DNA of 5,970 bases from Sulfuritalea sp. (GTDB taxonomy: Bacteria; Pseudomonadota; Gammaproteobacteria; Burkholderiales; Rhodocyclaceae), in NCBI GenBank assembly GCA_026399445.1, contig JAPLRA010000029.1:1-5970 (forward strand), in the 5' to 3' direction. Shown here one piece after another: positions 1 to 5,970 of the stretch (position 1 is its first letter; every line of letters begins with the position of its first letter). The position numbers and the translations under genes are program-made. The notes beneath the pieces were generated by a model that saw nothing but the letters and a program-made list of their open reading frames with translations, ran no database searches and had not been told where the DNA came from.

Positions 1-425
1 GCGATTTCGGCGTGCCGTCGGCGCCGACTCTGCTGCGCCCGGTCGGCCGCCAGGCACTGCTCGATCAGACGCAGGATTTCCTTGTCGTTGAAGGGCTTCT
101 CGATGAAGTCGGCGGCGCCCTTCTTCAGCGCCGATACCGCCATTGGCACATCGCCATGCCCGGTGACGAAAATGATCGGCAAAGATGAATTCAGCGCCTG
201 AAGCTTCTCATGCAGTTCCAGCCCGCTGATGCCCGGCATCCTTACATCAAGCACAAGGCAGCCTGCCATGTCCGCACGCCAGGCGTCGAGAAACGCCTCG
301 CCGGACTCGAACGATCTGACCCGCAGGCCATTCGATTCCAGCAGCCAGGCCAGGGAGTCCCGCATCGCCTCGTCGTCATCGACAATGAATACGGTCTGCT
401 GGGTCGTGCCGGCTTCGTCCGTCAT
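1..425 (-). CDS. dctR: FixJ/DctR-type response regulator, partial (C-terminus beyond the left edge)
   Basis: Cytoplasmic response regulator, the likely phosphorylation target of the kinase encoded just upstream. Translation from the ATG at 425-423 gives 141 residues and no stop before the window ends. Visible is a complete receiver domain (about residues 10-122): acidic pocket D16-D17-D18, phosphoacceptor D60 in LVLDVRMPGISG, switch T88 in VTGHGD, and K110 in the EKPF motif. VRMPG, VTGHGDVPMAV and GAADFIEKPF are typical of the FixJ/TodT/DctR group, whose members normally continue into a LuxR-type helix-turn-helix of about 60-80 residues; that part lies outside the window. The visible end (from about residue 123) is a charged Arg/Gln-rich linker. 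The start is supported by a Shine-Dalgarno sequence overlapping the kinase stop codon. The role in controlling the divergent TRAP genes is inferred from R. capsulatus DctSR; the receiver assignment is certain, the symbol less so. Confidence 0.9.
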   Translation of the reverse strand, partial: MTDEAGTTQQTVFIVDDDEAMRDSLAWLLESNGLRVRSFESGEAFLDAWRADMAGCLVLDVRMPGISGLELHEKLQALNSSLPIIFVTGHGDVPMAVSALKKGAADFIEKPFNDKEILRLIEQCLAADRAQQSRRRRHAEI

Positions 426-431
426 GCTCTG

Positions 432-437
432 TTCCCC
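432..437 (-). promoter_or_regulatory. Ribosome binding site of the response regulator, overlapping the kinase stop
   Basis: On the minus strand the kinase ends in TAG at 439-437, and its last G is the first base of GGGGAA (437-432). This lies six bases before the regulator ATG at 425. With only 11 bp between the genes, the two are almost certainly co-transcribed. Ribosomes ending the kinase would stop on the regulator's binding site, so translational coupling is plausible. I saw no promoter or terminator between the genes. Confidence 0.6.
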
Positions 438-3123
438 TATTCTTCAAGCGGCAGCGTAAAACGAAAAACCGTACCGCCCTCCGGATTCGGTTCGACCCAC
501 AAACGGCCATTGTGGAATTCGATGATGGTACGGCAGATATTCAGTCCCATTCCCATGCCCTGCGTCTTGGTAGTGAAAAATGGCATGAAGAGCTTTTCGG
601 TGTCGCCTTCGCCGATCCCGTGGCCGTTGTCGCGCACCTCGACCTCGACCTGGGCGCCCTCATTCTCCCGGGCAGTGACAAGCAGTTGGCGGCGCTGGCG
701 CGGCGTCTGCGCCATGGCCTCGATGCCGTTCTTGACCAGGTTGAGCAGCACCTGTTCGATCATGATCTTGTCTGCATAGACCGGCGGCAGCCCCGGCGGA
801 ATCTCGACGCGGATGTCGATCCCGGCCTTGCGCGCCTCGATTTCGGCAAAGCCGATGGCCTCGTCGACAATGTCCCCGAGCGGCACCGACGCGCGGTGCG
901 GCTCGCTCTTGCGCACGAAGTCGCGCATGCGGCGCACGATCTTGCCGGCGCGCTCGGCCTGGAAGCTGGCCTTCTGCATCGCGGTCAGAAGTTCCTCGCT
1001 CTGATAGACGCCACTCTCCAGCCGGCTAACGCAGCCCATGGCGTAGTTGCTGATGGCGGCAAGCGGCTGGTTCAGTTCGTGGGCCAGGGTCGACGCCATT
1101 TCGCCCATGGAGATCAGGCGCGAGGTCTGTTCCAGCCGCACCTGCTGGCGCAGGTTCTCGTCCTCGATCTGCCGGCTTTCCGTGATGTCGTTGGCAATGA
1201 CCATGCGTGCCACTCTTGCGTCCACCCATTTGATGGCTCGATCGCGCAAGTGGTACCAGCGCCCCGAGACGGAGTTCTGAATCTCGCCATCGAACAATTC
1301 GCAGGGCAGATCGGCAAGCGCCAGTTGTCGCGGATCGCGCAGCAGAATCGCCGCATCGGGTCGGCAGCAGGCGGTCAGCTCCACGCTGTTGCGGCCGACG
1401 GCATCCGCGCCGAAGATGGCGCAAAACGCCTTGTTGGCATACAGGATTTCGTCGCTACGGGCGTCGGCAACATAGACAGCGGCATCGAGTCCGTCGAGTA
1501 CGGCGACGAAACGTTCGTGCGACGCCACCAGTTCGGCGCGGGCGCGAGTCGGTTCGGTGATATCGATCATCGAGGCCATCCAGCCGGTCTGTTGGCCGTC
1601 GGCGTCAATCAGCGGCGAAACATAGAAGCGGACATCCTTATGCTCGCCATCGGCGTGCATGATGCGCATCGGGAAGCCCTCGGCCGGCGCCTTGCCCGCC
1701 AGCGTCAGTTCCAGGTTGTGCCTTTGCGCCGCGTCGTCGCCGGGCGACCAGTAGGGGAAGGGCGGCAGGCAGCCGATCAGCTTGTCGGCGCCCAGGCCCA
1801 CCATGTGACAGAACGCCGGATTGACGTAGATGATGCGCCCTTCCATGTCGATGGCGCGCAAACCGGTCATCACGGATTCCTCCATGGCCTTGCGGAAGCC
1901 ATATTCGGCGCGGATCGCATCCTCGCCGCGTTTGCGGTCGGTGATGTCGTGGGCGACGCAGTAAAGCAGCTCTTCCTCGAGCGCCGGATTGACGCTCCAC
2001 ACCAGCCAGCGGTAGCTGCCGTCAGCGCAGCGGCAACGGTTTTCGACCGCCGTCGACGGCTCGCCGCGCGCGAGTTTTCTGACTTCCTCCTGCGTTGCCG
2101 GCACATCATCCGGATGCACCAGATCGATGACGGACCGATCGTAAAGATTCTCCGGCGCCAGCCCCAGCACCCGCTCGAACGCCGGATTGGCGCGCGCGAT
2201 GCGGCCATCGAGACGGACCACGCAGAGCAGATCGAGCGACAGATTGAACAGCCGGTCGCGTTCGCGCTCGGCCTTGAGCCGGCTGCGCATGTGCGCGCCC
2301 AGCGCCCACAGGCTCCAGGCCATCAGCAGCACCAGGCCGCCGATGAGGAGCACGATCATCTTCTGCGGCACGTTCGACTTCGCGGCATAGGCCGAGACGC
2401 GCAGACGCACGCCCTGCCCCGGCGGATTCAGGCTGACCATGTCGCTGATGTCGGTTTCCAGTGCCACGGCCGAATTCGAACCGATCACGCGTTCCTCGGT
2501 CTCCAGCACCAGCCGGTACTTTTCCGAAAACCAGTCCGGCGCCAGGTGACGCAAGACGCTGCCGGCGGCGTAGATGCCGATCACGGCGCCATGGGAAGCC
2601 CGATCATGCTGCACCGGCACGTGGACCTCGATCGTGGCATCGCCCTCCGGCGAGACCAGCGGCACGCTGTAGGCGGGCTGTTCGGTGCGGCTGGCGCGCT
2701 GGAAGGTCAGGGTCTGTTCGGGCAGGGACAGGCGCTCGCCGGCGTTCCAGGCACCGTCCACCGCACCACCTGGTCGGCATCGACCCAGATGATGTGCGTC
2801 AGCTCCGGATTGTTTGCCAGATACTGGCCGGCCTGAGCCTGAAACGCCTCCCGCTCGAGGCGGCCGTCGGCAAGCCCTCTGGCCAGTTGCTGGAGAAATT
2901 CCTGATTGGTGGTGAGGTGGGTGCGGATGGTCTGCTCGGCCCACTGGATGTCCTGCGCCAGTGCGTTGCGATGGGTGGTCTGTTCGTAACGCTGCAGCAC
3001 GATCAGCAGGGCGAACAAGGCGACAACAAACAGGCCGAGCACGAAGTTGGGCAGCACCCACACCCAGCCGCCCCGGGGACGGCTGCGGCGAAGCGCGGAA
3101 ACCAGAGGCTGGAAAAGATTCAT
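437..3123 (-). pseudogene. dctS: DctS/DctB-like sensor histidine kinase with three PAS domains, frameshifted near 2745
   Basis: Inner-membrane histidine kinase, presumed sensor for the TRAP substrate. The N-terminus (ATG at 3123, MNLFQPLVSALRR) is in one frame until about 2745. The rest, from GERLSLPEQ to the TAG at 437, is in another; the first frame alone stops at 2707 after 138 residues. Adding one base restores 895 residues (numbering below). Domains: membrane segment 20-43; periplasmic sensor about 44-253; membrane segment 254-277; PAS about 288-397, 410-520 and 536-646; HisKA with H682 in AHELNQPL; HATPase with N799 in NLVKNGIEAM, D832 in DNGHGIG, then LFMPFFTTK and GMGMGL. HELNQPLAAI is the FixL/DctB/DctS phosphoacceptor type. 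All catalytic boxes are intact. The ATG at 3123 is preferred because the membrane segment follows it at the usual distance; a longer open frame to 3232 encodes Arg/Pro/His-rich out-of-frame sequence with no membrane segment. No good Shine-Dalgarno precedes 3123. Three PAS domains are more than I recall for R. capsulatus DctS. It may be a true pseudogene or a sequence error. Confidence 0.88.
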
Positions 3124-3296
3124 GGTGGATGGATCGCCAAAGACGGCACAGGAAAGCAGAACTAATACCGCCGACAGGATCCCCGCGCCATTGGGGTTTT
3201 CCCTGATGGGAGCAACCCTGATGGGAGTTCACCCGATTTCGCCGCGATCTGCGCGTCGCTAGAGTACGCCCACATCGTCAATCACGGGGATACAAA
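3124..3296. promoter_or_regulatory. Divergent intergenic promoter region between kinase and dctQ
   Basis: This 173-bp region separates two outward-reading units, so promoters for both should lie here or just inside the genes. For dctQ, a weak -10-like TAGAGT at 3260-3265 with a poor -35 (TTTCGC, 3237-3242, 17-bp gap) would place transcription start near 3272. A poor -35 fits a promoter needing an activator. For the kinase, TATTAG on the minus strand (3167-3162) is a possible -10 without a convincing -35. The tandem repeats at 3201-3227 would lie about 45-70 bp upstream of the dctQ start point, where an activator could bind. These promoter calls are inference from base patterns and weak; the divergent layout itself is plain. 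Confidence 0.5.
3201..3227. repeat. Tandem 12-bp direct repeat, candidate regulator binding site
   Basis: CCCTGATGGGAG occurs twice, at 3201-3212 and 3216-3227, identical in all 12 bases and repeating every 15 bp. Each copy holds a small inverted repeat, CCC-TGAT-GGG. The pattern continues loosely on both sides: GGG at 3194-3196 upstream, and ACCCGAT at 3231-3237 downstream, again about 15 bp on. It is the only clear repeat in the divergent promoter region. A role as operator for the adjacent response regulator is inferred from position only; the helical spacing (15 bp, not 10-11) does not clearly favour or exclude this. Confidence 0.55.
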
Positions 3297-3791
3297 ATGA
3301 ACATCTTTACACGCACGCTGGCATGGATCGAAGATGGCATTTGCGCCTTCGCGCTGGGCAGTGTCTCGATAATCATCTTCGTTCAGGTCCTCCTGCGCTA
3401 CTTCTGGAACTACACGCCGGACTGGTCCGAAGAGTTGTCGCGCTACCTGATCGTGTGGACCATTTTCATCGGCACCGCCATCGGCGTGCGCAACAACATC
3501 CATATCGGCGTCGATGCCGTGCTGCGGATGCTGCCGCCCAGCTTCAAGCTGAGCATGGAAGTGCTGCTCAACCTCATCGGCGCGATCGTCTCCATCGTGC
3601 TTATCTGGCTGTCGGTCCTGTTCATTCAGGAAACCATCGAATACGAGCAGCTCTCGCCGTCGATGCGGATCTCGATGGCCATCCCCTACATGGCGATGCC
3701 GGTGGGCCTCGGCTTTGCCGTGATCCACTTCGTCCATGACATCGTCAAGCTCTTCACGACGCACGAAGAGCCCACTGCGTTCTCCATGTAA
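3297..3791 (+). CDS. dctQ: TRAP transporter small membrane subunit DctQ
   Basis: Small integral membrane subunit of a TRAP transporter; with DctM it forms the inner-membrane complex that receives substrate from DctP and imports it using an ion gradient. The protein has 164 residues, normal for the family, and is intact. Four hydrophobic segments are visible at about 15-37, 47-67, 88-112 and 127-149. The family signature is present: W43, E45, E46 and R49 in DWSEELSRYLIVW, then RNNIHIGVD (65-73), and prolines P130 and P135 in the last helix. The ATG at 3297 follows GGGGA (3286-3290) at a six-base spacing. It is the first gene of the plus-strand operon, and dctM begins 17 bp after its TAA. Whether the substrate is a C4-dicarboxylate or another organic acid cannot be read from this subunit. 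Confidence 0.93.
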   Translation: MNIFTRTLAWIEDGICAFALGSVSIIIFVQVLLRYFWNYTPDWSEELSRYLIVWTIFIGTAIGVRNNIHIGVDAVLRMLPPSFKLSMEVLLNLIGAIVSIVLIWLSVLFIQETIEYEQLSPSMRISMAIPYMAMPVGLGFAVIHFVHDIVKLFTTHEEPTAFSM

Positions 3792-3808
3792 CCCCGGGAA
3801 AGACCATC

Positions 3809-5073
3809 ATGACTGCCATTCTCGTATTCGTCATCCTGGCTGTGGCACTGGCCACCGGCACGCCGATCGCCATTGCCATGGCCGCCACGGTGCTGCTGTC
3901 GATCACCTTGTTCACCAACGTACCCTTGCTGGTCGTGGTGCAGCAGATGTTCAATGCCGCCGACTCCTTCGCCTTGATGGCGATCCCGATGTTCGTCCTC
4001 TCGGGCAACATCATGACCGCCGGCGGCTTGTCGAAGAAGCTGATCCGCGTCGCCACCGACATCTTCGGCCCGCTGCCCGGCGGTTTGGCGATCGCCGCCA
4101 CCGCCGCCTGCGCCTTCTTTGCCGCCATCTCGGGGTCCTCGCCGGCCACCGTCGCGGCAATCGGCTCGATCATGATCCCCGCCCTGATGAAAGCCAAATA
4201 CGACGAGAAGTTTTCCGTCGGCGTGGTTACCGCCGCCGGCTCGCTGGGCATCTTGATCCCGCCCTCGATCCCGATGGTGGTGTATTGCCTGGCCACCGGC
4301 GAAGCAATCGGCAAGCTGTTCCTCGCCGGCGTGATTCCCGGCCTGATTCTCGCCACCATTTTTGCCGTGCAGTGCTACATGGCCGGCCGCAGCGTCCTTC
4401 GTGGAAAGAGGTCGGCGAAGGCTTCAAGGACGGCGTCTGGGGTCTGGTGATGCCGGTCATCGTGCTCGGCGGCATCTACACCGGTGTATTCACACCGACC
4501 GAAGCGGCGGCGGTGGCGGTGATCTACTCGGCCTTCGTCGGCAGTGTGATCTACAAGGACATCAAGCTCGGCGATTACGTCAAGATCCTGCGCGATTCCG
4601 CCGCGGTGTCGGCCATGATCATGTTCATCATCTGCGCCGCGGCGGCCTTTAGCTGGTTCCTCACCAGCCAGAGCATTCCGCAGGACGTGGCGGCCTGGCT
4701 GACCTCGGTCACGCCGCAGCCGTGGATGTTCCTGCTGGCGGTCAATCTGATGCTGCTGGTGGTCGGCTGCTTCATGGAACCCAACTCGGCGATTCTGGTT
4801 CTGGCGCCGCTGTTCCTGCCTGTGGTGCAGAAGATGGGCATCGACCCGATCCATTTCGGCATCATCATGATCGTCAATCTGGAACTGGGCATGCTGACGC
4901 CGCCGCTCGGCCTCAACCTGTTCGTCTCGGCCGGCATGACCGGATACCCGCTGGAACGCGTGGTGAAAGCGACCATCCCCTTCATGCTTTCGATGCTGGT
5001 GTTCCTGCTGGTCATCACCTTTGTTCCCACCATCAGCACGATCCTGCCGGAGTTGCTGAGCAATACAAAGTAA
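3809..5073 (+). pseudogene. dctM: TRAP transporter large membrane subunit DctM, frameshifted near 4390
   Basis: Large permease subunit of the TRAP transporter, the part that carries out ion-coupled transport. From the ATG at 3809 (GGGAAAGA at 3796-3803 precedes it) the frame encodes a normal N-terminal half with GSSPATVAAIGS (109-120) and LGILIPPSIPM (146-156). It then runs into unrelated sequence and stops at 4450 after 213 residues. The C-terminal half continues in another frame from about 4399 (SWKEVGEGFKDG) to the TAA at 5071-5073, with GGIYTGVFTPTEAAAVA, FMEPNSAILVLAPLF and LELGMLTPPLGLNLFV. One added base gives 421 residues, close to the usual 425 or so. The break falls in the hydrophilic linker between the two halves, at GGCCGGCC (4381-4388), an 8-bp palindrome. 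The linker also looks a few residues short, so the loss may exceed one base. The halves are complete and not otherwise decayed, which fits a sequence error or a recent mutation. Confidence 0.9.
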
Positions 5074-5135
5074 TCCCGATGCAAGCCCTTACCCCGATGC
5101 TTTCCGTACTATCATTTTCCCACTCAGGAGAAATC
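5074..5135 (+). other. dctM-dctP gap with strong ribosome binding site
   Basis: The gap of 62 bp holds two copies of CCCGATGC (5075-5082 and 5093-5100), 18 bp apart, of no known meaning, and AGGAGA at 5126-5131 placed four bases before the dctP ATG. This is the best Shine-Dalgarno sequence in the window. It suits a binding protein needed in excess over the membrane subunits. I see no terminator hairpin or convincing promoter here, so dctP is probably read from the dctQ promoter. Confidence 0.45.
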
Positions 5136-5970
5136 ATGTTCAGCAAGACTCTCACCCTAGTCAGCACCGTTGCCGCAGTATCCGTCTTCGCGGCAGCTCC
5201 GGCCTACGCCCAGGCCAAGTACAACTTCAAGCTGGCCCACGTCATCACCGCCGGCACCCCGATCGACGTCGCCGCCAACCGCTTCGCCAACCTGATCAAG
5301 GAGCGTACCAAGGGTGAAGTGGAGATCAAGGTGTTCCCCGCTTCGCAGCTGGGCGCCGAGCGCGCGATCATCGAAGGCGTGCAGCTGGGCACGATCGAGA
5401 TGTCCTTCACCACCACCGGCGCCATCGGCGGCTTCGCGCCCGAGTTCCAGGTGCTCGACCTGCCCTTCCTGTTCCAGAATTACGAGGCGGCCTACACTTA
5501 TCTCGACGGCGCACAAGGCAGCAACCTGCTGAAGCTGCTTGACCGCAAGGGCATGCACGGCGTGGTCTACTTCGAAAACGGCTGGCGCAACTTTACCTCT
5601 TCGAAGAGCCCGATCAAGCGTCCGGGTGACTTGAAGGGCCAGAAGATCCGCGTCATGGAAAGCCCGATGTACATGGGCCTGATCAAGACCCTGAACGGCA
5701 GCCCGACGCCGATGGCCTACTCCGAACTGCCCAACGCCCTGCTGCAGAAGGTCATCGACGGCCAGGAGAATCCGACGGTCAATATCTACTCGGCCAAGAT
5801 GTACGAATCGCAGCCCTACATGATCAAGGACCAGCATACCTACAACGTGATGATCTTCAAGGTCAATGGCAAGGTGTGGAAGGCACTGCCGGAAAACATC
5901 CGCAAGACCATCGAGACCACTGCGGTTGAAGTCCGCGATTTCCAGCGCAAGCTGAACCGCGAAGCCGACG
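5136..5970 (+). CDS. dctP: TRAP solute-binding protein DctP, partial (C-terminus beyond the right edge)
   Basis: Periplasmic substrate-binding protein that captures the organic acid and delivers it to DctQM. The open frame runs from the ATG at 5136 to the window edge, 278 residues without a stop; the family is usually about 330-340 long, so some 50-60 residues are missing. A signal peptide is clear: FSKT, a hydrophobic stretch (about 6-21), and an AYA cleavage site after residue 25. Family motifs follow: FPASQLGAER (67-76), VLDLPFLF (106-113), NGWRNFTSSKSPIK (148-161), DLKGQKIRVMESPMY (165-179), SPTPMAYSEL (189-198) and DGQENP (208-213). R172 in KIRV aligns with the arginine that binds the substrate carboxylate in DctP and SiaP. 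This indicates a carboxylate ligand but not which one. The ATG is fixed by AGGAGA just upstream and by the signal peptide. Unlike dctM and the kinase, the visible part is intact. Confidence 0.93.
   Translation, partial: MFSKTLTLVSTVAAVSVFAAAPAYAQAKYNFKLAHVITAGTPIDVAANRFANLIKERTKGEVEIKVFPASQLGAERAIIEGVQLGTIEMSFTTTGAIGGFAPEFQVLDLPFLFQNYEAAYTYLDGAQGSNLLKLLDRKGMHGVVYFENGWRNFTSSKSPIKRPGDLKGQKIRVMESPMYMGLIKTLNGSPTPMAYSELPNALLQKVIDGQENPTVNIYSAKMYESQPYMIKDQHTYNVMIFKVNGKVWKALPENIRKTIETTAVEVRDFQRKLNREAD

Noticed and set aside
512..2836. Very long plus-strand open frame (774 codons) opposite the kinase
   Set aside because: The minus strand encodes clear PAS, HisKA and HATPase motifs. The plus-strand product is rich in His, Arg, Ala, Gly and Gln with no recognisable domain, as expected of an antisense frame in GC-rich DNA.
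3144..3158. Possible sigma-54 promoter (GGCAC followed by GC) upstream of dctQ
   Set aside because: The distance between GG and GC is nine bases instead of ten, and the TT before GC is absent. FixJ-type regulators also do not use sigma-54, unlike NtrC-type DctD.
3178..3202. Hairpin CCCC-N8-GGGG as a terminator in the divergent region
   Set aside because: The stem has only four good pairs, with a mismatch just outside, and only a short TTTT. A terminator there would also sit between two outward-reading genes and serve no gene.
3124..3232. Upstream start of the kinase at 3232, giving a 931-residue protein
   Set aside because: Between 3232 and about 2745 this frame is compositionally odd (Arg/Pro/His/Gly-rich) and lacks the first membrane helix, while the other frame from 3123 gives a proper one. 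The long frame is an accident of the frameshift.
3754..4359. Minus-strand open frame of 201 codons across the dctQ-dctM junction
   Set aside because: It is antisense to well-conserved DctM sequence and its composition mirrors that strand; no family resemblance and no ribosome binding site noticed.
4388..4402. Programmed ribosomal frameshifting in dctM (or in the kinase)
   Set aside because: Neither site has a slippery heptamer or A/U-rich run, and neither gene family is known to use recoding.
5157..5837. Minus-strand open frame of 226 codons within dctP
   Set aside because: It lies wholly opposite a clear DctP coding sequence with signal peptide and family motifs, and has no recognisable domain of its own.

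Overview
The window holds a tripartite TRAP (DctPQM-type) carboxylate uptake system and the two-component system that probably controls it. The two units are transcribed away from each other from a shared region of 173 bp. The DNA is GC-rich, with strong G/C preference at third codon positions. Gene content and protein style suggest a free-living proteobacterium. A betaproteobacterium of the Rhodocyclales type (Azoarcus/Thauera-like) is my best guess, but this is an impression and not a phylogenetic result.

Layout. On the minus strand, reading leftward from 3123, lies a large membrane histidine kinase (two membrane segments, a periplasmic sensor, three PAS domains, HisKA and HATPase). It is followed 11 bp later by a FixJ/DctR-type response regulator that runs off the left edge. 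On the plus strand, reading rightward from 3297, lie dctQ (small membrane subunit), dctM (large membrane subunit) and dctP (periplasmic solute-binding protein), which runs off the right edge. The arrangement dctS-dctR divergent from the dct TRAP genes is the one known from Rhodobacter capsulatus. Here the transporter order is Q-M-P and not P-Q-M.

Two genes are broken as written. The kinase changes reading frame near 2745, inside the periplasmic sensor. dctM changes frame between about 4388 and 4399, in its mid-protein linker. In both cases the correct family sequence continues in another frame, and adding one base restores a full-length protein (895 aa and 421 aa). They could be sequencing or assembly errors in GC-rich DNA, or real lesions; the sequence alone cannot decide.

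How it would work if intact: the kinase senses a ligand in the periplasm and phosphorylates the regulator at Asp60. The regulator then activates the divergent dctQMP promoter, possibly through the tandem 12-bp repeats at 3201-3227. DctP captures an organic acid and DctQM imports it with Na+ or H+. Apart from the two frame breaks and the promoter repeats I see no sign of an undescribed system; this is a recognisable module.
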